Shown piece by piece: positions 28,800-38,352 of a DNA stretch of 64,000 nucleotides. Position 1 is the first letter of the stretch, and every line of letters begins with the position of its first letter. The notes beneath the pieces are model-generated. The model was given only the letters and a program-made list of their open reading frames with translations, made no database searches and was not told the origin of the DNA. Position numbers and translations under genes: made by a program. Source of the stretch: Methanomassiliicoccales archaeon RumEn M1 (GTDB lineage Archaea > Thermoplasmatota > Thermoplasmata > Methanomassiliicoccales > Methanomassiliicoccaceae); NCBI GenBank assembly GCA_001421185.1, contig LJKK01000134.1, positions 40,047 to 104,046 of the forward strand. The letters run 5' to 3'.

Positions 28800-30116
28800 T
28801 CAGGGGACCAGCCTGATGCGGTCCCGTGGGAACAGGATCGCTTCCCGTATGTTCGGGAGGTCCAGCATCTTCTGTATGAGGCGCTCGACGCCCAGCCCCC
28901 AGCCTCCATGGGGGGGCATGCCGAACTTGAATGCCTCCAGGTAAAAGTTGAAGGCGTCGGGGTTGAGCTCCTTCTTCTCCATCCTGGCCACCAGCCGGTC
29001 GTAGCGATGCTCCCTCTGTCCGCCCGACGAGATCTCCTGGCCCTTGTAGTCGAGGTCGAAGGAGTAGGAGTATGGCGTGCCATCCTTCTCCATGATGTAG
29101 AACGGCTTGGCCTCTTCCGGGTACTCCTCGATCCAGTACATCTCGTTGCCCTGGCGGGCCATGATCTCTCCCAGCAGCTTCTCGCCCTCCGTGCCGAGGT
29201 CCTCCCCCAGCGCCAGTTTCATGCCCTCGGCGTTGACCATCTCCACGGCGTCCTCGTAGGCGATGATCGGATACGGCGCCTTGGGCAGGGCGACGTTGGC
29301 GCCAAGCAGCTCGAGCTGCTTCCGGCACCGCTCCATCACGCCCCCGATGACCGTCTGCGTGCATCCCTCGATCATCTTCTGGACGTCCCTCTGCGAGTCG
29401 ATGAACGCCATCTCCCCGTCGAAGGATATGAACTCCGACACGTGGCGGACGGTATCGGACGGCTCGGCGCGGAATGCCGGCCCGATCTCGAACACCCGGT
29501 CCAGGCCGGTGGACATGAGCATCTGCTTGTACAGCTGCGGCGACTGCGCCAGGTAGGCGCTCTGGTCGAAATACCGCAGCTCGAACAGGGTGGCGCCTCC
29601 TTCCGCTCCCGAGGCCACCAGCTTGGGCGTGAAGATCTCCACGAAGCCGCGGTCGACCAGGTAGCCGTCTATGAGATCCAGTACGGCGGACTTGATCTCG
29701 AACACCGCGCGGGTCTCCGGCTTCCGGAGGTCCATGAACCGGTGGTCGAACCTGGTGTCCGCTTCCACGTTCACCTTGTCGATCACGCCCATGGGCAGCG
29801 GGACGGCGGCCGCCGACAGGACCTCCAAACGTGTGGGCAGGACCTCGACCCCGCCCTTGGCCTGCTCCGATGCCTTGGCCATGCCCGTAACGCGAACGAC
29901 CGATTCGCGGGAGAGCGAGGCCATAATCTCCATGACCTCGGGCGCCGTCTTCTTCTTGGGGGCGGTGACCTGGACGATCCCGTACCGGTCGCGGAGCTGC
30001 AGGAATGAAATGCCTCCCAGGTTCCTCACGTCCTGGGCCCAGCCCTGGACCACCACCTCGCGGTCGGCGTCGGCGGGGGTGAGGCTCAAAGATGTTCGGA
30101 TATTTGCCTCGCTCAT
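28800..30116 (-). CDS. aspS: Aspartyl-tRNA synthetase
   Basis: Class IIb synthetase charging aspartate, 438 residues, the compact archaeal form. The N-terminal OB fold for anticodon binding includes VVVQGWAQDVRNLGGISFLQLRDR. The catalytic core holds motif 2 (GPAFRAEPSDTVRHVSEF) and motif 3 (GGWGLGVERLIQKML). The archaeal type is often non-discriminating and also charges tRNA-Asn, but that cannot be decided here. The start follows a TATA-like stretch (reverse strand of cctcgctcattttaaca). Downstream is the hemerythrin-like gene. Confidence 0.96.
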   Translation of the reverse strand: MSEANIRTSLSLTPADADREVVVQGWAQDVRNLGGISFLQLRDRYGIVQVTAPKKKTAPEVMEIMASLSRESVVRVTGMAKASEQAKGGVEVLPTRLEVLSAAAVPLPMGVIDKVNVEADTRFDHRFMDLRKPETRAVFEIKSAVLDLIDGYLVDRGFVEIFTPKLVASGAEGGATLFELRYFDQSAYLAQSPQLYKQMLMSTGLDRVFEIGPAFRAEPSDTVRHVSEFISFDGEMAFIDSQRDVQKMIEGCTQTVIGGVMERCRKQLELLGANVALPKAPYPIIAYEDAVEMVNAEGMKLALGEDLGTEGEKLLGEIMARQGNEMYWIEEYPEEAKPFYIMEKDGTPYSYSFDLDYKGQEISSGGQREHRYDRLVARMEKKELNPDAFNFYLEAFKFGMPPHGGWGLGVERLIQKMLDLPNIREAILFPRDRIRLVP

Positions 30117-30335
30117 TTTAACACCGGGCCTGGGATGGCTGGGAGGATATAATAATTTAGGCGAGGCCGCCCCGTTTGGATCGCCTCTTGTTCGCCATCG
30201 ACGCCGCCTGTGCCGGCAGGCTAGATGAGGGATCGTACAGCTGTTCTGGAGGGAGATGCAACGCTTGCGTCATGACGGGAAGACGGTTCGATCGTTCATC
30301 GGACCTCATATCCGAACCGTTACCCCGCTTCCCGC

Positions 30336-30983
30336 TCAGGGCAACCTGGCCGCCTGGACCTTTGCCAGTTCGACGATGAGCGCCGTATCGATGCCGGGGC
30401 CGTCATGCGTCACCAATGCGATGGTGGCGATGAACCTGCCCTTCTGCATCGCCAGCACCGCGTTTCGTATCTTGCCGTCCTCGCTCTGATAGTCTATGAA
30501 CACGGACCTGTCGCCCGCCTCGACGCTCACCGGGCCCTCATGCCGGGCCTCGTCGCCCGTGTAACCGTCAAGCGTTCGCTGGTATGACTCATTGGCATGC
30601 TCCAGCGTGGAAAATGCAGTGAGGGTCGCACGACAATCGAGCCGCAGTTCGCTGTTCCACATCCCTATCGTCGCCGCATCGGTCGCTCCGGCCGCGCGGG
30701 TCGTTACCTGGCTGACACTATCTCCAGACCATCCCGGCCCCAGGTCGTCCGATGTGACGATGAGCTTCTGGGAGGGAGTGAGGTCCAGCTCGGCCAATAT
30801 CGGCCGGGCGATCAAGATGGCGGCCACGACCAGGAGGGCGGAGATAATGATCATGCGTCGCCGCTTCCTACCGCGGATGAGCAAGGCCCTGGCCTCTCCA
30901 TCCGCACGATCACGCTCCGAACGATCGGCATCGCCGTTGGGCGTCCGGTCCCCGCTCCCCGGACGCGCTCCCTCCGCGCTCAT
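30336..30983 (-). CDS. Single-pass membrane protein with DDLGPGWS motif
   Basis: A protein of about 215 residues I cannot name. It has a charged cytoplasmic head (about 1-40), a basic RGRKRRRM stop, one membrane helix (IIISALLVVAAILIARPIL), and an outer domain of about 130 residues. The outer domain starts with TPSQKLIVTSDDLGPGWSG and contains RLDCRATLTAFSTLEHANESYQ. A second copy starts at 63431. I use the Met at 30983 because a box A (cgtttatatcg, about 31018-31028 on this strand) lies between it and the upstream Met. The gene borders the AT-rich island at 31.0-32.6 kb. Confidence 0.7.
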   Translation of the reverse strand: MSAEGARPGSGDRTPNGDADRSERDRADGEARALLIRGRKRRRMIIISALLVVAAILIARPILAELDLTPSQKLIVTSDDLGPGWSGDSVSQVTTRAAGATDAATIGMWNSELRLDCRATLTAFSTLEHANESYQRTLDGYTGDEARHEGPVSVEAGDRSVFIDYQSEDGKIRNAVLAMQKGRFIATIALVTHDGPGIDTALIVELAKVQAARLP

Positions 30984-31166
30984 GAACGTGAATCGCCCGG
31001 GCGCGGTATAATACCTTCGATATAAACGATACATTGCTAATACATTTCTGTATCAGACATCCCCGCCACCAATAATATGCATTGGGATTACTTATATAAT
31101 TATTTATAAAATATTATTATATATCATTATAATAAAATAAAACAAAAAAGAGGAAAACAAAGAGGT
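30984..31166. other. AT-rich spacer
   Basis: Very AT-rich stretch, notably 31085-31155, in strong contrast to the GC-rich DNA on its left. It holds the promoter of the 30983 gene on the minus strand near 31018-31028. No gene or RNA was recognised. It marks the left edge of a compositionally distinct island. Confidence 0.5.
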
Positions 31167-32381
31167 TTATGTTCCCACGCATAAATAGATCGGGCTCGAT
31201 ATGATTTCATAATTTATATTATTGCTCACACCAAAAAATATTGCTGATATTTCGAATGCATATCTGGAATCAAAATCCTCATTTAGACTTATCTGGACAT
31301 AATTGTAGGTGGTTGAATCCGGGCACAAGTAAACCCCACTGCTCCAATCGACTCCCGCTCCAACCCTACTGTCGCCGAAATCTGAAATGAAGTTAGGTGC
31401 GGTGCGGGAACTCATGGCAGTCATCGACATGATATATGCTAGCTCTAGAGCCAAACCAGCCGCAGGAGCCATTGCTGCAGTTACTGCCGATACACAAACG
31501 TCACCTAAAACCCCAACAGTCGAACCATCTGAGTATTGCAAAACATCACTACCGGCCATGGCTGATCCACCATTTCTGAATTCAACGTATGAATTATCAA
31601 TCGAATAGGGTGAGCCATATGCAGGTTGACCTCCATCCCCGTCTGGGTCCCAAATCACCTTTTAACGATGACGGTTACAGATCTGATAGAATCGTATCCG
31701 AATCGAACATCATTATCATGATATCTCGTCGATACTCCAAGATATATCGATCTATTATATTCTCCATTTTGACCTCCCGCATTCACATACGAGTAAATAG
31801 ACGCACCCACCGAAGTGGTTATCCCATGGGTGTCTGAGCCAATTGCGGTTTTTGTAGCCATACCAATTAGTAGATTGTCGAATGAAGCTCCATAGTCATC
31901 AGAGAAGTCTAATACCATAAATCCTACCGTGGTGGTTCTCTGCCAAGAACCATATATCGATGAGGTCGCTATAAAGCTCCAAATTCCAGGTTGTTCCCCA
32001 CAAGTTTGATGATAGCAGGTACCTGATCCAATGGGCAGATTTGCATACGTCTGAGCATTTGTACCATCTGGCCTGTAAAGGGTGATGCTAAGGGTACCCC
32101 CATCATTTGCGTGAGCATAATTTATAGCGATGTACTGGTCATCGGGGTATGACGACTTATGAATCGGTCGTGTCGGACCCACCTCCGGTAAGATCTATGA
32201 CTCGGGCACCTGAGACGGGATTCCCATTTGCATCTCTTACATAACCGCCAATCGCTTCTGGCGGAGCGTAATTGACTCCCGCACCAACTGGTCCTATTAT
32301 TGTCGAAAATAGCATGGTCGCAATCAAGCCGATGGCCATTATCAAGCACGTTTTTGGTATTACTCGGCATTTTTTTCTCAT
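31167..32381 (-). CDS. Secreted protein with carboxypeptidase-regulatory-like start, two frame breaks
   Basis: A secreted protein of about 405 residues if repaired. It begins with a signal peptide (MRKKCRVIPKTCLIMAIGLI, cleavage after about 34) and then GGYVRDANGNPVSGARVIDL, the start of a carboxypeptidase regulatory-like beta-sandwich. The rest is rich in Gly, Ser, Thr and Tyr, as in surface proteins. Two -1 breaks interrupt it: near 32157-32162, and near 31658-31664 at a run of A on the coding strand. Base composition is much lower in GC than the core, suggesting acquired DNA. I cannot tell whether it is decayed or only hit by sequencing errors. Function unknown. Confidence 0.6.
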
Positions 32382-32611
32382 CCATTCACCTAATGGGATA
32401 TCAGATGAAACCCTAGCACCGATTAATCCTCTCTAATTCGGTTCTCTTCACCTATATTCCCCATGAGGATATTATTCAATATCATAATAACATTATCATT
32501 ATATTATCAAATATCAAACAGTGTCCTTGATATTATTTTCGACAATGTGGTCGGAGCAGAGGTTATTTGAACAAATGGGTGAGAAGAGTGCCTGGGGCTT
32601 GTAAAAAGCTC
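32382..32611. other. AT-rich spacer before the IS5-type transposase
   Basis: AT-rich DNA with the promoter region of the secreted protein gene. Clear terminal inverted repeats of the adjacent insertion sequence were not found in it. Confidence 0.4.
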
Positions 32612-33445
32612 CTAAATTAGCGAGCGCACGACTGCTGACAACCGCTTGAGCATCGAGTTGACCGTCTCGATGAGCGCTCCACTATCGTGGAACGTTCGGT
32701 CGAACACACGGAGCTGCCGTCGTCGATAGAAGCCCTGGCTGTTCTCGGCCGTCCGCATCACCTTGCGCAGCGGTATGTGCGCTTCAGCGCCGAGCTCGTG
32801 AACTACGAAGCGTCGGTTCGCTTCCGAATCGTAGCCCTTGTCGCCGATGACCGTCTCGATGCTTGCACCATGCTCTATCGCCTTAGACACGGCAGGCCGC
32901 AGAAGCTGTACGTCCGGACCAGGACCGATCGTCGTCAGCATCGACAGTATCATCATCGTTCGCTCGTCAACGACGAGCGTGAGCTTGACGTGCTGTCGAA
33001 CCGCTCGAAGCTCCATCTCCTTCTTGCGCAGCGACATTGTCCTGACGTAGTAATACGAGGCAGAGCCAGGCTGCATGCCGGTCCCGTCGATGATCGCGTC
33101 GACGCGATCGCCGTTCACGCTCGAAGCGAGCGTGAACACCAGCCCGTCCAGCACATGCGTTTCCAATCGAAACGCAAACTTCTGCAGCGTGGTGAAGTGC
33201 GGCATCTTCGTTAGACGGAGACGGCGCAGCAGCGGCGTCATCAGCTCGATGAGGTCGACCAGGTCGCGATACGACCTGGCCAGCAGCTGTCTCAGCACCA
33301 CTAGAACGAGCAGCTGGTGCTGCGTGTACGTGCGCTTCGAGCAAGCGCACGAATATAGTGGCAGGCCCAGTCGTCCGGCCCCCTTCGCTATTTGATCGAC
33401 CGCACGCATTAAACCATTGTTCTCGAATATAGAATCGTTCGGCAT
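32612..33445 (-). CDS. IS5-type transposase, probably truncated at the C-terminus
   Basis: A 277-residue DDE transposase of the IS5 superfamily. Visible are QHQLLVLVVLRQLLARSYRDLVDLIELM near the N-terminus, the first Asp in AIIDGTGM, the second in VIGDKGYDSEANRRF, and the Glu in ALIETVNSMLKRLSAVVRS. Family members normally continue some 20-40 residues past this point, whereas this one ends at VVRSLI. No clear inverted repeats or target duplication were seen on either side, so the element may be a remnant. It lies at the right edge of the AT-rich island, but is itself GC-rich. Confidence 0.85.
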   Translation of the reverse strand: MPNDSIFENNGLMRAVDQIAKGAGRLGLPLYSCACSKRTYTQHQLLVLVVLRQLLARSYRDLVDLIELMTPLLRRLRLTKMPHFTTLQKFAFRLETHVLDGLVFTLASSVNGDRVDAIIDGTGMQPGSASYYYVRTMSLRKKEMELRAVRQHVKLTLVVDERTMMILSMLTTIGPGPDVQLLRPAVSKAIEHGASIETVIGDKGYDSEANRRFVVHELGAEAHIPLRKVMRTAENSQGFYRRRQLRVFDRTFHDSGALIETVNSMLKRLSAVVRSLI

Positions 33446-33615
33446 GAGACCATTCCGTCCCAGAGACCAGTCGGTGTTCTTCTGCGAGAACGACTGACCT
33501 CAGACGAGGTCATTTCATGCCGACGTTATTTCGGCCTTCCGACGTCGGCCATGAGGAAATCTACAAAGCCCCGGAAGGAAAGAATAATAATGCCCCTCGT
33601 GCTAATTGCACCCTC

Positions 33616-33843
33616 ATGGTCAAGATCGAGATCGACCGCGATGGCTGCATCCAGTGCGGCGTGTGCTATCAGGACGAATGCCCCGATATCTTCGGCGAGA
33701 GCGATGACGGCACCTCGGAGATAGTAGAGCAGTACCGCGTGGGCGGGGACCTGGGCAAGGGAGAGGCCCCTGACAGCCTGGCGGACTGCGCCAACAGTGC
33801 CGCCGACGCCTGCCCGGTGACGGTGATCATCGTCACCCAGTGA
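33616..33843 (+). CDS. Ferredoxin, single [4Fe-4S] type
   Basis: A 75-residue electron carrier. The cluster motif is CIQCGVCYQDECP near residues 11-23, and the distant cysteine is in CANSAADACPV near the C-terminus. The sequence between is acidic, as usual for ferredoxins. I use the ATG before VKIEIDRDGC, because the longer upstream reading is not ferredoxin-like and runs back towards the insertion sequence. The partner enzyme is not known. Confidence 0.85.
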   Translation: MVKIEIDRDGCIQCGVCYQDECPDIFGESDDGTSEIVEQYRVGGDLGKGEAPDSLADCANSAADACPVTVIIVTQ

Positions 33844-34015
33844 TGGCGCCGTCGCATACCGGGGCCGTCGGATGGGCCGTCCTGTTCGAGCATCTCGCGC
33901 ACGCTCGCGTCACAGGCGGAACGGGACGTCGCATCCGAACGGCTTATATCCTACCTTTCACAATCGGCGCTAACGACGGCCATATGGGTCGATGAAGCGG
34001 CCTCGTGTTGCTAAG

Positions 34016-34024
34016 TATTTATAT
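34016..34024 (+). promoter_or_regulatory. Box A of the fbp-tpiA operon
   Basis: The sequence atttatatg is a good archaeal TATA element in a GC-rich context. Transcription should begin about 25 bases downstream, leaving a short leader with a purine-rich ggggaaaatgg before the fbp ATG at 34066. Confidence 0.6.
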
Positions 34025-34065
34025 GGCAAGCATTATTTCCAGATTATAGCTCAGGGGAAAATGGA

Positions 34066-35208
34066 ATGTCTGACAGGGTTACTTTATCAGTCATAAAGGC
34101 AGATGTTGGATCGGTCGGCGGACACGCAAGGCCTCACCCGCTCATGATGCGGAAGTGCGACGAGCGTCTCGCCGACGGCCTCTCGGCCGGCACAATCAAC
34201 GACTACTACGTCACCAGGGTCGGCGACGACATCAACCTGTTCATAACCCACAACCGTGGCGAGAACAACAAGGACGTCCACGGCCTGGCCTGGGAGGCGT
34301 TCATGGATGCGACCAAGGCCGCCAAGTCCATGAAGCTCTACGCCGCCGGACAGGACCTGCTGACCGACGCCTTCTCCGGCAACGTCCGCGGGGCGGGCCC
34401 GGGAGCGGCGGAGATGGAGTTCAAGGAGCGCGGCGCCGAGCCCATGGTGTTCCTCATGGCCGACAAGACCGAGCCCTCCTCGTACTCGCTGCCGTTGTGC
34501 AGGACCTTCATGGACCCGTTCACCACGACCGGGCTGGTCATCGACCCCCGCGCTCATGAGGGATTCAAGTTCGAGATCGTCGACGTGTGCGACTCCAAGA
34601 AGGTCGTCATGTCCTCGCCCAACGAGACGTACGACATGCTCACCCTGCTGGGCGACACCACCCGCTACGCGATCAAGCGCATCTGGAGCAAGAGCGACGA
34701 CATAGGCATCGCCGCCGCCGTATCGACCGAGAAGCTGAACATCTCGGCCGGCAAGTACGTGGGCAAGGACGACCCCGTGTGCGTCGTGCGCTGCCAGAGC
34801 GGCCTGCCCGCCGTGGGCGAGGTCCTCCAGCCGTACATGTTCCCGTCATTGGTGGCGGGCTGGATGCGCGGCTCGCACTACGGCGGCTGGTACCCCTGCT
34901 CGGTCGAGGACTCGGACCCCGTGTTCTTTGACGGTCCGCCACGCATCGTCGCGCTGGGCATGATGGTCTCCAACGGCAAGCTGCAGGGTCTCGAGGACCC
35001 CGGCTCCAAGCCTGGCGTGCACATCCCCGTGGACTACTTCAAGGGAAGCTGCTGGGACGAGGCGCGCAAGGGAGCGGTCAAGGCCTCCATATACATGCGG
35101 CGGCATGGGCCGTTCATGCCCGCCGTGCTCGGTCCGGAGGAGATGGAGTACACCACCCGTCCCGCCGTCCTGAGCAAGCTCAAGGAAAGGATGGAGAAGC
35201 TTGACTGA
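34066..35208 (+). CDS. fbp: Fructose-1,6-bisphosphate aldolase/phosphatase
   Basis: Bifunctional gluconeogenic enzyme of archaea (class V FBPase). It condenses dihydroxyacetone phosphate with glyceraldehyde 3-phosphate and then removes the 1-phosphate to give fructose 6-phosphate. The 380 residues match the family. The N-terminus LSVIKADVGSVGGHARPHP carries metal ligands. Further blocks are THNRGENNKDVHGLAW, AYAAGQDLL-like LYAAGQDLLTDAFSGNVRGAGPG, LCRTFMDPFTTTGLVID and PRIVALGMMVSNGKL. It overlaps tpiA by eight bases, so the operon supplies both the triose phosphate balance and the committed gluconeogenic step. Confidence 0.97.
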   Translation: MSDRVTLSVIKADVGSVGGHARPHPLMMRKCDERLADGLSAGTINDYYVTRVGDDINLFITHNRGENNKDVHGLAWEAFMDATKAAKSMKLYAAGQDLLTDAFSGNVRGAGPGAAEMEFKERGAEPMVFLMADKTEPSSYSLPLCRTFMDPFTTTGLVIDPRAHEGFKFEIVDVCDSKKVVMSSPNETYDMLTLLGDTTRYAIKRIWSKSDDIGIAAAVSTEKLNISAGKYVGKDDPVCVVRCQSGLPAVGEVLQPYMFPSLVAGWMRGSHYGGWYPCSVEDSDPVFFDGPPRIVALGMMVSNGKLQGLEDPGSKPGVHIPVDYFKGSCWDEARKGAVKASIYMRRHGPFMPAVLGPEEMEYTTRPAVLSKLKERMEKLD

Positions 35209-35878
35209 AATCCGCACACCTGCGGTCATCGTCAACTTCAAGGCCTATTCCGAGGTGGAGGGCGAAAAGGCCCTCCGCCTCGCCCAAACATGTTCTGAGG
35301 TGGCGGAGAGGACGGGCGTCGCCATCGGGGTCTGTCCGCCGGCCACTGCTATCGCGCAGATCGCGTCCTCGGTGGACCTGCCCGTGTTCGCGCAGCATGT
35401 CGATCCCTGCCGGCCGGGCGCGGCCACCGGGCGCCTGACGGCTCAGTTGCTGCGTGGAGCGGGCGCCGCAGGAACGCTCATAAACCACTCGGAGCGGCGG
35501 CTGCGGCTGGCCGATATCGGCGCGGCCGTCGACATGTGCCGCTCCAATCAGCTGACGACGATCGTCTGCACCGACACCACGAGCACATCGGCGGCCGCGG
35601 CCTCTTTGGCCCCCGACCTCATCGCCGTGGAGCCGCCCGAGCTCATCGGCGGCGACACCTCGGTCACCGATGCGAGGCCCGAGGTCATCGAGAACACCGT
35701 CAAGGCGGTCCGCCGGGTCGATGACGGCATCAAGGTGCTGTGCGGGGCCGGCATCAAGACCGGCCGCGACGTAAAGAGGGCGATGGAGCTGGGCGCGTAC
35801 GGCGTGCTCCTCGCCTCGGGCGTGGTCAAGGCCTCTGACCCTGCCGCCGTGCTCGCCGACCTGGTGCAATACCTGTAA
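35201..35878 (+). CDS. tpiA: Triosephosphate isomerase
   Basis: Interconverts dihydroxyacetone phosphate and glyceraldehyde 3-phosphate. It is the short archaeal form (225 residues). The catalytic Lys is in VNFKAY, the His in LINHSERR, and the Glu in IAVEPPELIGGD. The phosphate-binding glycine segments are VLCGAGIKTGRD and GVLLASGVVKA. The TTG start overlaps the fbp stop by eight bases, so the two are translationally coupled and functionally matched. Confidence 0.97.
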   Translation: MTEIRTPAVIVNFKAYSEVEGEKALRLAQTCSEVAERTGVAIGVCPPATAIAQIASSVDLPVFAQHVDPCRPGAATGRLTAQLLRGAGAAGTLINHSERRLRLADIGAAVDMCRSNQLTTIVCTDTTSTSAAAASLAPDLIAVEPPELIGGDTSVTDARPEVIENTVKAVRRVDDGIKVLCGAGIKTGRDVKRAMELGAYGVLLASGVVKASDPAAVLADLVQYL

Positions 35879-35933
35879 GCGGCCTAACTGTAGTCGCTCT
35901 GGTTTTCATCCCCGGCATCGGTCCCAGGGCTAG

Positions 35934-37909
35934 ATGAGAGGCCTATACCTCCTGGCCCTGTTGGTCCTTCTACTCCCCACCGCCCAGCCCGGCCTCTCGT
36001 CGATTTCCGACGGGCCGGAGGTACAAACCGTTTTCTCGACATGCGCATCAGGCGCGGTCCTGATGGTCGAGGTCAGTCCGTGCTCGCCGTCCGAGCACAT
36101 CATCGTGGAATGCCAAGGAGGCACGGTCGACCTGAGCGGATGGTCGTTCGCCGACGGGGAGGGAACGGTCACGCTGATCAACGCCTCGTTGGCGGACGGC
36201 GAACGTCTTGCGCTGGCCGCCGATCCCGAGACCTTCGTCAAGCTTCATCCTGACACCCGGTTCCTGAGCATGTCCTCGGGGGAGGTCCACCGGGCAGGCC
36301 GATTCACGCTCGCCGACGCGGGCGATTGCGTAAAGCTGTACGATCCCGCCGGCGTTCTGCACGACAGCCTGTACTACGGCAAGACGGCCGATGAGCTGGA
36401 AGGATGGGAGGGGGCCCCGGTGCCGTCGTTGACGAAGGGGCATGCGGCGGTACGCATCGGAGGGGACACCGACACCGCGGAGGACTGGTCGGTGAGGCCG
36501 CCCGGAAGAAGCAGCGTGGCCGTAGGGACCTTCCAGGCGACCGTGGAACCGTTCACCGCGCCGGAGGAGGCCCGGGAGCGGGTATTGAAGGAGATATCCC
36601 TCGCCTCGTCCTCCATCAAGGCCGCGGTGTACGAGCTGACGGACGTCCTCATCGTATCGGCCCTGTCCGATAGGGCCCGCCAGGGGGTGGACGTGCAGGT
36701 CCTGGTGGAAGGCCAGCCGGTGGCCGGCATCGATGAGCGGTGCTCCTCCGCCCTGGCCGCCCTCAAGAATGCCGGCTGCCAGGTCAAGGTGCTCTCCTCC
36801 CTCGACGGTTACAAGCGATACGACTATCTTCATTGCAAGTACCTCATAGTCGATCAGCGGCGCTCGTTGGTCATGTCCGAGAACTGGGCGAATGGATTGC
36901 TGCAGAACCGTGGATGGGGGGCGGTGTGCGACGACCGTCAGATGGCCCTCCATCTCTCGGCCGTCTTCGACGAGGATTTCGCGGGCACCATCGACGTGCG
37001 GGAGCCGACGGCGGCGATCCCCATGGGATGGCAGCCTTGGCCGACGCCGGAGCTGCCGTACCGTCGTTACGTGGCCGAGGTGACCCCTCTCGTATCGCCG
37101 GACAACGCCGAGGGGCAGTACATCGACCTCATCCGGTCCGCGAAGGACCGACTGTTGCTTCAGACGCTGTACATCGAAGAGGACTGGGTATCGCAGGAAA
37201 GCCTCCTATCGGAAGTGGCCCTGGCCGCATCGCGAGGCGTCCAGGTCCGCGTTCTGCTGGACTCGGCGTGGTCATACAAGGAGAACGCCCTGGTGGCGGA
37301 GCATCTGAACGAGGCGGCACGGCGGGGCGGCTGGGACCTGGAGGCCAAGATCGTGTCCAGGTATCACGACTTTGGCATCGTTCACAACAAGGGGATGGTG
37401 GTCGACGATATCGCCGTGGTATCGTCGCTCAATTGGTGCGATCCCGCGTTACGGGATAACCGCGAGATCGGGCTTGCCATAACGTCGGCGGAGGTGAGCG
37501 GCTACTTCGCCGAGGTATTCTGGACCGCTGGTGCGACGATCCCCATCCGCCGGAACTGTCGCTTCCCTGGTACGAATGCACCGTGGGGGAGAACGTGCCG
37601 GTGGTGATCGACGCCTCCAACGCCTCGGACGAGTCCGGCATCTCCCGCGTCGAGTTCGACCTCGGAGGCGACGGGACGGTGGAATGGACGGGGAGCAGCT
37701 GGACCGTGGTGCTGCCTCCCGGCATCCATTACGTCTGGGTCACGGCCTATGACGCGTACAACAACACGGTCACGAGGACGTGCACCGTCGAGGTGGTGCC
37801 GTACCCGCGCGGCCAAGGGATCGGAATGGCGGCATGGTTAATGTTACCGAGCGGGGCCGCTCTAGCATTTTTGTCCTGGAAAAAGATTATGCACAAGCGG
37901 AACAATTGA
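35934..37909 (+). CDS. Secreted, membrane-anchored phospholipase D-like protein, frame broken near 37523
   Basis: About 658 residues if repaired. A signal peptide (MRGLYLLALLVLLLPTAQPG) is followed by a lamin-tail-like beta domain (about 40-150, IIVECQGGTVDLSGWSFADGEG). Two PLD domains carry HCKYLIVD (about residue 300) with MSENW, and HNKGMVVDD (about 484) with SSLNW. The end of the second PLD domain breaks at 37521-37525, where one added G (TGGGACC) gives FWDRWCDD. The -1 frame then gives a beta domain (VVIDASNASDESG) and a C-terminal membrane helix before KKIMHKRNN. It probably hydrolyses a phosphodiester outside the cell; the substrate is unknown. Confidence 0.85.
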
Positions 37910-37910
37910 G

Positions 37911-38350
37911 ATGAAGGTGTATCTTAGGGGATTCTCCGAGGCCGATCTCGCCAACGTTTACGATCTGGCATGCCGGACGCTGAGCGAGCGGTACGATCCA
38001 GGCATCTTCACCTCGATATCTTCGTCGTGGCCAGAGGGCTCCCTGGTGGTGGAGTCGCCGCATGGCATCAAGGCCTTCCTGCTGGGGGCCATGACCTCCC
38101 CTGTCCAGTCCAGGGTGCTGATGCTGGCCGTCAGTCCTGACCTTCAAAGGAAGGGAGTGGGCACCATGCTCATGAACCGCTTCATGGAGGTGAGCAGTCG
38201 GAGCGGCACCCGCGTGGTCACCCTAGAAGTGCGGAAGCACAATCGCGCCGCCCTCAACTTCTACCAAAACTGGGCTTCCGCCGCGTCGACGTGATCCACA
38301 ACTACTACAATGATGGCGAGGACGCCTTCCAGATGCAGCGATGGCTATGA
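37911..38350 (+). CDS. GNAT N-acetyltransferase (RimI-like), frame broken near 38268
   Basis: A GNAT-fold acetyltransferase of about 145 residues if repaired. LRGFSEADLANVYDLACRTL opens it. LMLAVSPDLQRKGVGTMLMNRFME is the acetyl-CoA binding strand and loop, with the Q/RxxGxG/A motif as QRKGVG. NRAALNFYQ is the terminal helix. The frame breaks after CAAAAC: one added base gives FYQKLGFRRVDVIHNYYND and a stop at 38350. The pattern is RimI-like, but the substrate is unknown. It begins two bases after the PLD-like gene. Confidence 0.85.
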
Positions 38351-38352
38351 GC

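Noticed and set aside
32540..33510. A complete IS5 element with inverted repeats
   Set aside because: I compared both flanks and found no convincing inverted repeats or target duplication, and the transposase seems short at its C-terminus.
36374..36953. Programmed frameshift as the explanation for all broken genes
   Set aside because: The breaks lie in many contexts and in genes never known for recoding (purA, proDH, GNAT). A common slippery site and structure is lacking, so sequence error is simpler for most.
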